A stretch of DNA of 23,210 bases from Thermofilum sp. (GTDB lineage: Archaea > Thermoproteota > Thermoprotei > Thermofilales > Thermofilaceae), in contig JAJHRM010000015.1 of the NCBI GenBank assembly GCA_020832965.1, forward strand, positions 1-23,210. Direction: 5' to 3'. Position numbers and translations under genes: made by a program. The stretch's first letter is position 1, and each line of letters starts with the position of its first letter. The notes below the pieces were generated by a model. The model did no database searches, had not been told where the DNA came from, and was given only the letters and a program-made list of their open reading frames with translations. Positions 6,917-14,233 of this stretch are shown piece after piece.

Positions 6917-7945
6917 TTGTTGGAGTCCAAGTTGTCGGTAGAAGAGCTTGCAAAGTTAGCAGAAAAAATCGGGTTAACGGGGTATGAGGCACGCGCATAT
7001 GTAGCTCTCCTCCTTCACGGTCCTCTTACTGCTACAGAGCTGGCAAGAAGAGGGGAAATCCCTCAGCCCAGAGTTTACGACGTCACTAAGTCCTTAGAGG
7101 AAAAGGGACTGATCCTTATAAGCGAGGGTAGACCTAAGAAGTTTACAGTTATTGATCCAGGCGCGGCTTTGAAAAGGCTTATCGAGAAGAAGTACCAAGA
7201 AGAGCTCTCTTCAATTCGGGAACTCATTGAGCAAGCTTCACTTGCCGGACGTGTTCTCGAGGAGCCCGGCGTCTGGACTGCCTCAGGCGTAGATGCTGTA
7301 GAGAATGTCGTTCTGTCAAGCCTGAGGCACGCCAGGAACGAGCTGCTTATTTCTGGGTTTTCAGATTTTTTAGAGAATTACTTATCAGGCATGAGGCTGG
7401 AAAATTTATCCTCCTGCCTGGTCCTGTACGACGAAAATTACTCTCGTTTTGCGGGGCTCTTTGACGAAGTCAGGGTGAGACCAACGCGAGCCCCCCAATT
7501 CGTAATCCCCGATTTCTCGATGGTTGTAGCGGTAGTTAGCTGGGAGACTCGTAAGCCAGTTGTCTACAAGGTGACTGACAGAACCCTGATGAAGATATTC
7601 GCTGTCTACTACTTAAGCTACTTAAGAGGCGGGTCGAGAGTTGTTTCAAGCAGATTTGATAAGCTGAGTCGTAGAACGTATCACCACCTGACTCGTGCCT
7701 TAGAACACCTCAGGGTAGCTGAGCAGGCGGGTAGGAGGATCACTGTCACTGTCAAGGGGAGGTGGACGAGGAGCGGTGAAAATGCCCTTCTGAGCGGGAT
7801 CCCTGTGCAGGTTTTTGAGAACAGTTATAAGGGGATTGGGACTCTAGTGTTAGAGACAAGCGATGGGAAAAGGGTTAGCATTGGGGGGATAGATGCTTAT
7901 CTTGAGGATGTAGAGGGTCTGGAAATAACAATTGAAGCTACGTAA
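6917..7945 (+). CDS. TrmB-family sugar-responsive transcription regulator
   Basis: About 342 residues. The N-terminal winged helix is typical of TrmB (LAEKIGLTGYEARAYVALLL, ATELARRGEIPQPRVYDVTKSLEEKGLI), followed by a helical linker (about 85-105) and a C-terminal sugar-binding-type region. The length matches Thermococcus TrmB (338). In Thermococcales this family represses maltose/trehalose uptake genes and is released by sugar. It lies between the GH65 operon and the convergent ABC transporter, and two operators of the expected shape occur in those promoters but not in its own. An open frame reaches back to 6830, but ATTATTTAA at 6891-6899 lies about 25 nt before two consecutive TTG codons (6917, 6920), so a leaderless TTG start is preferred. 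The choice between them is not certain. Its last 8 bases overlap the converging ATPase gene. Confidence 0.8.
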   Translation: MLESKLSVEELAKLAEKIGLTGYEARAYVALLLHGPLTATELARRGEIPQPRVYDVTKSLEEKGLILISEGRPKKFTVIDPGAALKRLIEKKYQEELSSIRELIEQASLAGRVLEEPGVWTASGVDAVENVVLSSLRHARNELLISGFSDFLENYLSGMRLENLSSCLVLYDENYSRFAGLFDEVRVRPTRAPQFVIPDFSMVVAVVSWETRKPVVYKVTDRTLMKIFAVYYLSYLRGGSRVVSSRFDKLSRRTYHHLTRALEHLRVAEQAGRRITVTVKGRWTRSGENALLSGIPVQVFENSYKGIGTLVLETSDGKRVSIGGIDAYLEDVEGLEITIEAT

Positions 7946-9017
7946 AAGTGTATTCCTTCAATACAGCGGCCAGCTTCTCCGTATCCTTGTCAAACAGGTA
8001 AATTGGGCCCACTGGTTTAAAGAAGGTCTTGGTTTCTGGCTGTGGGAGCTCCCTGACTTGTCTTCCCACATGCGCTGTTAGCTCACCACCGAGGAATGCG
8101 CCATGTATGATGTAGTCTGATCCTAGTTTTTCAATGCCTAAGACTTTCACTTCTATACCTGCCTCCCTGTTAACCTCCAAGTCTTGTGGTCTAATGCCTA
8201 CAATTGCTTCTCGCATGCTAAGTTCTCCTATGGTGCCTGCCCGTATCTTCAGGTTACCAAGTTCAAGCGTCTGTCCCGTAATTCTTCCAGCGAGTAAATT
8301 CATTGGAGGGGTTCCTATGAATCCTGCTACAAAGGTGTTTGCTGGGTACTCATATAGTTGGCTGGGCGAGTCGACCTGAATTATCTCACCCTTGTTGATC
8401 ACTGCTATTCTGTCAGCCATCGTCATTGCTTCAGCTTGGTCGTGCGTAACATAGATCGTTGTTGTTTGGAGTTGGTCATGCAAAAGCTTTCTAAGCTCGA
8501 ACCTCAACTTTACCCTCAGCTTCGCATCTAGATTGCTCAGCGGCTCGTCTAGCAAGAACACCTTAGGTCTGCGTACAATTGCGCGCGCGAGAGCCACTCT
8601 CTGTTGCTCTCCCCCGGACAACTGGTAGGGGTACTTCGGCAACAGGTGGGTGATCCCGAGCATTTTTGAGACCTCGAGGACTGATGCATGTATTCTCTCC
8701 CTTGGTACTTTACGCATCTTTAGGGGGAACGCGATGTTTTCGTAGGCCGTCATGTGCGGGTATAGGGCATAGTTCTGGAAGACGAAAGCGATGTCTCTTT
8801 GACTCGGGTCCAGCTCATTAACCCTTACGCCGTCAATCAGTATTTCCCCCTCATCTGGGTTATCGAGCCCCGCAATTATCCTTAGGAGGGTTGATTTCCC
8901 CGAACCCGAGGGTCCGAGGAAGACAAAGAATTCTCCCCTGTCAATTTTCAAGTTTGCATTCTTCACGGCTACAACGTCTCCAAAAGTCTTGGTAATGTTT
9001 CTCAGCTCTACGCTCAT
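7938..9017 (-). CDS. Sugar ABC transporter ATPase (MalK/UgpC type)
   Basis: A 359-residue ATPase with every motif present: Walker A GPSGSGKS (35-42), Q-loop FQNYALYPHM, signature LSGGEQQRVALARAI, Walker B VFLLDEPLSNLD and switch histidine YVTHDQ. A C-terminal OB-like regulatory domain (from about residue 235) marks the carbohydrate-uptake CUT1 type. It powers import by the two permeases encoded upstream. The start at 9017 is chosen over an in-frame ATG at 9047 because GGGGTGAG precedes it and it begins four bases after the permease stop, while 9047 would overlap the permease. It ends by overlapping the TrmB gene tail-to-tail by 8 bp, so transcription of the two could interfere. Confidence 0.93.
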   Translation of the reverse strand: MSVELRNITKTFGDVVAVKNANLKIDRGEFFVFLGPSGSGKSTLLRIIAGLDNPDEGEILIDGVRVNELDPSQRDIAFVFQNYALYPHMTAYENIAFPLKMRKVPRERIHASVLEVSKMLGITHLLPKYPYQLSGGEQQRVALARAIVRRPKVFLLDEPLSNLDAKLRVKLRFELRKLLHDQLQTTTIYVTHDQAEAMTMADRIAVINKGEIIQVDSPSQLYEYPANTFVAGFIGTPPMNLLAGRITGQTLELGNLKIRAGTIGELSMREAIVGIRPQDLEVNREAGIEVKVLGIEKLGSDYIIHGAFLGGELTAHVGRQVRELPQPETKTFFKPVGPIYLFDKDTEKLAAVLKEYTFT

Positions 9018-9021
9018 ACAC

Positions 9022-9864
9022 TCACCCCTTCTTGGCTGATACAACAACCCCCCTAATCATGTACTTGTTAAGTGCAATGTACAGAATAATTGTAGGTAAG
9101 CTTGCTATCAGGCTTCCAGCTATTATTGGGGTATACTCTGTCCAGACATTCCTACTAAAGGCGAAATTCAGCCCAACAGGTAGGGTGTAATTGTCGGGAC
9201 TCCTTAAGAAGACAAGTGGTCCCAGGAAGGAGTTCCACGCTCCGAGGAACTGGTAAATTGCTAGAGCTCCTAGAGCAGGTTTTGATAGGGGTAGAGCCAC
9301 GTAGATGAAGGCTCTAATAGGTCCAGCCCCATCTATCCTTGCCGCTTCGAAGAGTTCCTTGCCGAGCGAGAGGTAGTACTGTCTCATCAGGTAAATCCCC
9401 GAAACACTAGCGGAGCCCAGGAAGACTAGTCCAAGAAGGTTGTCTATGAGTCCGAGCCTGACGACTAGGATATAGTTAGGTATGAGCGTGATGAATGGTG
9501 GAACCATTAGTAGTGCTAGCAGAGCACTGAACAGCATGTTCTTTCTGGGGAACTTTAAGCAGGCGAAAGCGTATCCCGCAGTTGCTGAAGTAACGATGTT
9601 TGCAGCCACTACTAGTCCGCTTACGAAAGCAGTGTTAATGATCCACCTTGGGAAAAGTGTTAATCGGAAAAGTTTGAGGTAATTTTCAAGTGTGAACGGA
9701 CTTGGAACCCATTCAGGTGGGAAGGCTGACGCTTGCTTCCAGGTCATAAAGGAGGCAAATATCGACCTTATAAATGGCATTAGGTAGACCAGGGCGAGGA
9801 TGCTCATGATAGCGTAGACGGATATTATCAGCATTCCCCTTTTAATGCTGACGCCGGATACCAT
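9022..9864 (-). CDS. Sugar ABC transporter permease (MalG-like)
   Basis: A 280-residue integral membrane protein with about six hydrophobic segments. It carries the binding-protein-dependent permease (EAA) loop EAARIDGAGPIRAFIYVALPLSKP, the contact site for the ATPase. It pairs with the MalF-like permease upstream; its ATG shares one base with that gene's TAA (TAATG), indicating coupled translation and a 1:1 heterodimer. The N-terminal segment (MLIISVYAIMSILALVYLMPF) is the first membrane helix. The CUT1 family takes up di- and oligosaccharides or glycerol phosphates; the GH65 and GH130 neighbours point to a disaccharide or oligosaccharide. Confidence 0.92.
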   Translation of the reverse strand: MVSGVSIKRGMLIISVYAIMSILALVYLMPFIRSIFASFMTWKQASAFPPEWVPSPFTLENYLKLFRLTLFPRWIINTAFVSGLVVAANIVTSATAGYAFACLKFPRKNMLFSALLALLMVPPFITLIPNYILVVRLGLIDNLLGLVFLGSASVSGIYLMRQYYLSLGKELFEAARIDGAGPIRAFIYVALPLSKPALGALAIYQFLGAWNSFLGPLVFLRSPDNYTLPVGLNFAFSRNVWTEYTPIIAGSLIASLPTIILYIALNKYMIRGVVVSAKKG

Positions 9865-10811
9865 TAACCCACCCTGTAGTACTTCAGCTTTTCTTGGACG
9901 TAGTAGTTGAGGGTGAAAACTATGAGGAAGAGAACGACTGCTTTTGCGGCTGCATAGCCGTAGCGCAGCTGGATGAATGCGGTGTTATAGATGTCTAAAG
10001 CCACCGTATAGCCAGCCCCTCCAGCTCCGCCGCTTTGCCCCGCCATTACCCATGCGAGGTCAAACATCTGTAGAGCGCCAATCGTCCCGAGGACGACGAC
10101 GTACGTCACTAACGGCTTTAGTAGGGGTATGGTTATGTGTATAAAGCGGTTAAACCAGTTTGCTCCATCGATTCTTGCGGCTTCGTAAACTTCCTTTGGT
10201 AGTGCTTGTAACCCGGCGAGAAAGGTTACCGAGAAGTGCGCGCTGGTACCCCAGATAGCCACAATAGCTATTGCTGGCAAGAGAAAAGCTGGGTCGTTAA
10301 GCCAGTCGGGTCTATATCCGCCCGTAAGAGCTGAGACGAAGTAGTTTATGAAGCCATCCCTCATGAAGAGCCAGATGAATATTAAGGAGACTATCACGGG
10401 GCAAGTTGTTGCGGGTAGGAAGTATGCTACTCTGTAGAAGTGTGAGCCTCGAAGCTTTTGGTTAGCCAAGGAGGCGAGGATAAGGGCTAGGACGGTCTGT
10501 GCTGGAACCACGAGCAGCGTGTATAGAAGTATGTTTCTTAGGCCGTTAAAGAATGGCGCTTTCAAGTAGACCATGTAGGGGTTTGAGAGGAGGAGCTTGG
10601 CTCCCTCGATTACTTCCTGGGCTAACTTGTAGTAGTTGAATACCCCCACGAGTCGCATTGGGCTGAGAATGTCCCACTCAAAGAAGCTTAAGACAAAAGC
10701 ATACATCATGGAGAAGTAGCCGAAGACGAAGTTTAAAGTTAAGGGGTAAGCGGTTAGGAGGAGAAATGCGAGATATTCAAGAAAAGACTTATTTTTGGTA
10801 AAAAAATTCAT
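9864..10811 (-). CDS. Sugar ABC transporter permease (MalF-like)
   Basis: About 315 residues with six or more membrane segments and the EAA loop EAARIDGANWFNRFIHITIPLLKP near residue 220. It forms the channel with the MalG-like subunit. The ATG at 10811 is preferred because AGGTG lies nine bases before it; a GTG at 10823 in the same frame is the alternative, adding four residues (MQIK). It starts about 30 nt after the binding-protein gene, as is usual in such operons, where the binding protein is often made in excess. It lacks the long periplasmic insertion of enteric MalF, as expected for archaeal and Gram-positive versions. Confidence 0.92.
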   Translation of the reverse strand: MNFFTKNKSFLEYLAFLLLTAYPLTLNFVFGYFSMMYAFVLSFFEWDILSPMRLVGVFNYYKLAQEVIEGAKLLLSNPYMVYLKAPFFNGLRNILLYTLLVVPAQTVLALILASLANQKLRGSHFYRVAYFLPATTCPVIVSLIFIWLFMRDGFINYFVSALTGGYRPDWLNDPAFLLPAIAIVAIWGTSAHFSVTFLAGLQALPKEVYEAARIDGANWFNRFIHITIPLLKPLVTYVVVLGTIGALQMFDLAWVMAGQSGGAGGAGYTVALDIYNTAFIQLRYGYAAAKAVVLFLIVFTLNYYVQEKLKYYRVG

Positions 10812-10841
10812 TTTAATTTGCACCTAAGAGTTACTTTGCAT

Positions 10842-12149
10842 CTATGCTTTAAATGATTCTGCTACCTTTGTCTTCATTAAGTTTATGGCGTCGCTTACTG
10901 TTACTTCACCCTTGACAGCTGCCTGTATCAGCTGGTTTATGTCCCCCTCGTTCTGCCCGGTTTTCGGCCCATAGAAGAATAGTGCTACACGTGTATACTG
11001 GTCAACCATTTTCAGCTCTTTCGCGTGTGAAGGCCAGAGGTTTGGATCGCCCGCCAAAGTCTTGATTGAGGGAAGCGTGTGGCCCATCTTGACCACCAGT
11101 AGCCTTTGCCCCTCGACTCCCTCAACGTACTGCAGGAATTTAAGCGCCGCTTCTAAGTTTTCAGTTCTAGAATTTACTCCTAGTGCTACTGTGTAAGCCA
11201 TGCTTGCCCTTCCAGCAGATCCCTTGGGTAGGAGTGCTATGTCCCAGTCGCTCCCGTACTTAAAGTCTGGGAATTGGTCAGCAATGTAGGGAATGCACCA
11301 GCTACCCTCAATTGTCATTGCTGCTAGTTGCTTTCCGAATGCCTCCCCGTTCCAGCCAGCGTTCACATCGGAGGGTAGGACTACGTAGCCCTCTTTCCTC
11401 CCCTGCTGTATTCTTTGTATGGGCATCGTGAGTGCGTTTCTGACCTCGGGTTTGTCAAAGTAGCTGGCATCATCTGCTGATTTGAAGCTTGGTGGTGGTG
11501 CTCCATTTGAGACGAGGTAGGGCACCCACCTGTTCAGCTCCGCTTGTACCACTAGCCCGGGTTTGCCTGTCTTCTGATAGATGGCTTTTGCTGCATTGAA
11601 TAGATCTTCCCAAGTCCACGCGTCGGTAGGCTCGGGAACACCGGCTTGCGCGAAGAGTTTCTTGTTGTAGAAGAGAGATAAAATGGACCAGTCCTTTGGT
11701 AACCCGTAAATTCTCCCGTCTGATCCCTTGAATGGTTCAAGCAGGAACGGGTAGAACTGGTCTATAAAGTCCTTTGGAAGCTTGTCTCCAACGGGATACA
11801 GTGCTCCCTTATTTATGAATACAGGGGCCCATGACGAGTCAACGTAGAATATGTCGGGCGCTGCGCCTGCTGCAAAGCTTGCGAGTATGTTCTCAGAGAA
11901 CATCTGAGTAATTACCTCGTACTTAACAACGATGTCGGGGTTAGCTGCCTGGAAGTCTTGTATAATCTTCTGGTAATTCTTCATTTCGGTCTCTCCTGCA
12001 CTCCAGCCGGCAAACATAATGACAGATACTTTTGTTGGTGTTGGTGGTTTGGGGGCTAGGAAATAGAGCCCGACTGCTACTGCTAGAACGAGAACAATTG
12101 CAAGTGCTACGAGAGCTGTTCTAGGTAGGCCTTTTTTCGGTGCTGTCAT
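10842..12149 (-). CDS. Sugar ABC transporter substrate-binding protein (family 1)
   Basis: A 435-residue extracellular solute-binding protein. A hydrophobic segment at about 11-32 follows a basic N-terminus; there is no lipobox cysteine, so the protein is probably held by an uncleaved N-terminal helix, as is common in Crenarchaeota. A Pro/Thr-rich linker (PKPPTPTK) joins the binding domain. Family 1 features include VSVIMFAGWSAGETEM, AAGAAPDIFYVDSSW, YGLPKDWSILSLFYNK and TIEGSWCIPYI. The ligand is not readable, but the operon and shared operator tie it to the GH65/GH130 enzymes. The ATG at 12149 lies about 37 nt after a palindromic ATTTAAAT box (12182-12189), with the TrmB-like operator between. 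Confidence 0.9.
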   Translation of the reverse strand: MTAPKKGLPRTALVALAIVLVLAVAVGLYFLAPKPPTPTKVSVIMFAGWSAGETEMKNYQKIIQDFQAANPDIVVKYEVITQMFSENILASFAAGAAPDIFYVDSSWAPVFINKGALYPVGDKLPKDFIDQFYPFLLEPFKGSDGRIYGLPKDWSILSLFYNKKLFAQAGVPEPTDAWTWEDLFNAAKAIYQKTGKPGLVVQAELNRWVPYLVSNGAPPPSFKSADDASYFDKPEVRNALTMPIQRIQQGRKEGYVVLPSDVNAGWNGEAFGKQLAAMTIEGSWCIPYIADQFPDFKYGSDWDIALLPKGSAGRASMAYTVALGVNSRTENLEAALKFLQYVEGVEGQRLLVVKMGHTLPSIKTLAGDPNLWPSHAKELKMVDQYTRVALFFYGPKTGQNEGDINQLIQAAVKGEVTVSDAINLMKTKVAESFKA

Positions 12150-12165
12150 GCTCTCACAATCTATT

Positions 12166-12179
12166 TACTATTTTTAGTA
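12166..12179. promoter_or_regulatory. TrmB-like operator in the divergent transporter/GH130 promoter
   Basis: TACTATTTTTAGTA again, inside 22 bases identical to those upstream of the mutase gene. It lies between the palindromic box ATTTAAAT (12182-12189) and the binding-protein ATG, so it should overlap that gene's transcription start. For the divergent GH130 gene it sits just upstream of the same AT-rich box. One operator could therefore control both directions. Confidence 0.7.
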
Positions 12180-12181
12180 GT

Positions 12182-12189
12182 ATTTAAAT
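12182..12189. promoter_or_regulatory. Bidirectional TATA-like box ATTTAAAT
   Basis: This perfect 8-bp palindrome lies in the 84-bp gap between the divergent binding-protein and GH130 genes. It is about 37 nt before the binding-protein ATG on the minus strand and about 48 nt before the GTG at 12234 on the plus strand, so it can serve either direction. A second AT-rich box (12216-12223) would serve only the GH130 gene and would imply a start further inside that gene. Confidence 0.4.
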
Positions 12190-12233
12190 TTTTCCCAAAT
12201 AGTTTCATGTAAGGGTTTAAAATGTAATACCAT

Positions 12234-13295
12234 GTGGAGACGAGAACTTTGACAAGCAGGGATAAGGCTGCAGGTGTGCTTGCTGAGAAGATAAGAGGAC
12301 ATAGAGAGAAGACCTGCCACAGGACCGGCGAGGAAAAAGACATTTTCCAGAGAATTTGCTACATTTTCCCCAGGAACGTAAAGGTAGAGAATTACCCCAG
12401 GAAACCCTTCGCAGTTTTTAATCCCGGAGCAGCTCTTAAGGGGCAAAACGTAGAGATCCTTCCTCGACTAGTTTTTGACTACTACTGGTACTCTGCATCT
12501 ATTGGAAGATTTAAGCTGAGAGTTGAGGATCTAATTCTAGGAGGGGTGCCCGAGGAAATAGAGTGTAGAATAGTCATCTACCCCTCGCTTTATTGGGACT
12601 TAAAGGGCTGCGAAGACCCGAGAGTTTACACCTTGCCAAGCGGAGAGGACCTCGTGCTGTATACGGGTGTTTCGCCTAGTCAAGGGGGAGTTACGGCGCG
12701 CCAAGGATTAGGATTGCTACACGACGAGTATTTTTGCAAAATGGGTTACTTGACTCTTGAATACCGATATCAGAGGTATGAAACTTTTTGGAAGGACAGT
12801 GCCATTCTGGAGTGGGAAACTAGGGAGCCCCCGCTCCTGATGAGGCCAGCGATTCCCCTCCCAAGTGCTGTGGTGGAGATCGGTTGGTTTGGATATGTGG
12901 ACAAGGCAGACTTCACAGTGAGTGTTGAGGAGATGAAGCCACTGCTATTCCCCATTGCCAGCGAGTTGAAAGTTGGGTGGTCTACGAATGCTTTAAAAAT
13001 TTCGAGCGATGAGTACCTCGTAGGGTGGCACGGGGTTGGGAGAGATTTAGTATACAGGAACGGCTTAGCGCTCATCAGCAGTTGTGGAGATCTTCTCGGA
13101 ATATCCGAGTACCTCCTCTCACCAAGAGGAGACGTCCTTGAGTTCTACGGGGATCAACCGGGTGTTATATTTGGCGATGGTCTTATCAAGTACTCCGAAA
13201 AGTTGATCTGGATAGGCGGCGTATCCGACTACGCCATAGGGGTATTCTCAGCAGACATTGATAAAGTCCTGGAGAACATCCATGAATGCAGGTAA
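12234..13295 (+). CDS. GH130-family glycoside phosphorylase/hydrolase-like protein
   Basis: A 353-residue protein with signatures of the GH130 five-bladed propeller: FNPGAALKGQNVEILPRLVF (62-81, the NPGA entry), LKGCEDPRVY (123-132, matching the family's G-x-EDPR motif) and DEYLVGWHGVGRDLVYRNGLALI, equivalent to the phosphate-site Y/W-HG and YR-G-L blocks. Characterised members mostly split beta-mannosides with phosphate to alpha-mannose-1-phosphate; some are hydrolases. Whether this one uses phosphate is not certain. The first 45 residues are charged and atypical, so translation may really start at an in-frame TTG (12249) or GTG (12276). It is divergent from the transporter and shares its operator, so it probably acts on the imported glycan. 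There is no signal peptide. Confidence 0.7.
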   Translation: METRTLTSRDKAAGVLAEKIRGHREKTCHRTGEEKDIFQRICYIFPRNVKVENYPRKPFAVFNPGAALKGQNVEILPRLVFDYYWYSASIGRFKLRVEDLILGGVPEEIECRIVIYPSLYWDLKGCEDPRVYTLPSGEDLVLYTGVSPSQGGVTARQGLGLLHDEYFCKMGYLTLEYRYQRYETFWKDSAILEWETREPPLLMRPAIPLPSAVVEIGWFGYVDKADFTVSVEEMKPLLFPIASELKVGWSTNALKISSDEYLVGWHGVGRDLVYRNGLALISSCGDLLGISEYLLSPRGDVLEFYGDQPGVIFGDGLIKYSEKLIWIGGVSDYAIGVFSADIDKVLENIHECR

Positions 13296-13422
13296 GCCTC
13301 GCGGAGAACCGCTAACCGGCCTATCGCCAGCTGATAAGTGCAGGTTTTCGTAAATCTTAGCCCTGCCCCCTCTATCCACAGGACCCCACAAGTCCAGCAG
13401 AAGTAGAGTTGAGAGCATGCAG

Positions 13423-13872
13423 TTACTCTAGGGTTGCGGGGTTTATGATGGGGAGATTTGGGCTTTCAAGGACTCTCTTCACTGAGCCAACAACTGTACG
13501 CATTTCTAGTGCCTCCTGCACTGGGATCCAGCGAGCTTCCAGCACGTCTCCTCCCGGCCTGAGCGTTCCACGGATCGTTTCTTCCCGAATAGCAAATGTC
13601 AGTATAACGTAATGGTATGGCCTGCCGTCGCGCGCTCTCGCTATTACCTCTGTGACTGCCACTATGCCTACTGGCTCGCCTTCGATGTTTGTTTCTTCGC
13701 GTAGCTCTCTCTTGACAGCCTCCGCGAGCTTCTCGCCTCTCCTGACCCTACCACCGGGGAAAGCCCACAAGCCCTTGCCAGGCTCCTTCCCCCTCTGCAC
13801 TAGGAGTACCCTGTCGCCGCTCCTTACATACGCGCTTACAGCTACGATCGCAAATTCTTCCACCGTGTTCAC
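13423..13872 (-). CDS. Nudix hydrolase
   Basis: A 149-residue Nudix protein. The box GGRVRRGEKLAEAVKRELREETNIEGE fits GX5EX7REUXEEXGU except that Asn takes the place of the last Gly; the metal-binding REXXEE is intact. Such enzymes cleave nucleoside diphosphates linked to another group; ADP-ribose, (d)NTPs and oxidised nucleotides are all possible. The frame is open back to an ATG at 13983, but that ATG abuts a TTTAAAAT box, the extra 37 residues are not Nudix-like, and a CATATTAAGG-type box (13894-13904) lies about 27 nt before the GTG at 13872. The later start is therefore chosen. The palindrome TAGCGCGCGCTA (13878-13889) sits between that box and the GTG. Confidence 0.85.
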   Translation of the reverse strand: MNTVEEFAIVAVSAYVRSGDRVLLVQRGKEPGKGLWAFPGGRVRRGEKLAEAVKRELREETNIEGEPVGIVAVTEVIARARDGRPYHYVILTFAIREETIRGTLRPGGDVLEARWIPVQEALEMRTVVGSVKRVLESPNLPIINPATLE

Positions 13873-13877
13873 GGGGT

Positions 13878-13889
13878 TAGCGCGCGCTA
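13878..13889. promoter_or_regulatory. GC palindrome in the Nudix leader
   Basis: TAGCGCGCGCTA, a perfect 12-bp palindrome, ends six bases before the proposed Nudix GTG and overlaps the expected transcription start. Read on the minus strand, its context (GCGCGCGCTAACCCCGTGA) nearly repeats at 14150-14165 (GCGCGCGCTAAACCGTGA). An operator role is inferred from position only. Confidence 0.35.
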
Positions 13890-14040
13890 CGCCCCTTAAT
13901 ATGGCTAACTCCCCGCGCGCTCGCCTGGAATTGCTGCTAGTAGTTTTCAAAGCGGAAGGGGGGAGAATAACGGTGGCGCGCATTATTTTAAACGGGAAGG
14001 CTGAGGGCGAAAAAGGGAGAAAAATATCGCCTTATTGCGA

Positions 14041-14153
14041 TCAAGCGACCCAAACCTCGACCTTCCTCTTTCCGTAGAGGAAGTCGTGCTTTGGGTCGCG
14101 CTCGACGATTATTCCCCCAGACCGCCTGGCAGCACGATTTTGTCCTTCCTCAC
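14041..14153 (-). pseudogene. Possible frameshifted ~38-codon gene
   Basis: From a GTG at 14153 the frame reads VRKDKIVLPGGLGE and stops; shifting at the G5 run (14115-14119) continues as IIVERDPKHDFLYGKRKVEV... to a TGA at 14041. Adding one base to the G run would join both parts into one peptide. The leader resembles that of the Nudix gene: a GC palindrome just before the GTG. It could be a small gene with a homopolymer error or mutation, a programmed frameshift, or not a gene at all, since a strong hairpin occupies the same bases. I recognise no family. Confidence 0.25.
14045..14099. other. 55-nt two-part perfect-stem hairpin
   Basis: The outer stem 14045-14054 pairs with 14090-14099 (GCGACCCAAA/TTTGGGTCGC, 10 perfect pairs). 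The inner stem 14062-14069 pairs with 14076-14083 (CTTCCTCT/AGAGGAAG, 8 perfect pairs), extended by CGA/TCG across one bulged base, with a 6-base loop. It is too long and regular to be chance. It may be a leader structure of the Nudix transcript, an RNA gene or a mobile-element end. No U-tract follows on either strand. Confidence 0.55.
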
Positions 14154-14156
14154 GGT

Positions 14157-14170
14157 TTAGCGCGCGCTAA
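14157..14170. promoter_or_regulatory. 14-bp GC palindrome TTAGCGCGCGCTAA
   Basis: This is the longest and most symmetrical member of a family of GCGCGC-cored palindromes in the window. It lies between the hairpin/short-ORF region and the gene at 14234, and it ends three bases before the GTG of the short ORF on the minus strand. It could act as an operator for either direction. Confidence 0.4.
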
Positions 14171-14233
14171 CAAAGCGCGCGGGGGAGATAAGTCTTTAAG
14201 CTTTTTCATTGAAGGTATCCATAGCGGGAGAGG

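Noticed and set aside
13873..13983. N-terminal 37-residue extension of the Nudix protein from the ATG at 13983
   Set aside because: That ATG abuts an AT-rich promoter box, the residues are not Nudix-like, and a second box fits the GTG at 13872 better.
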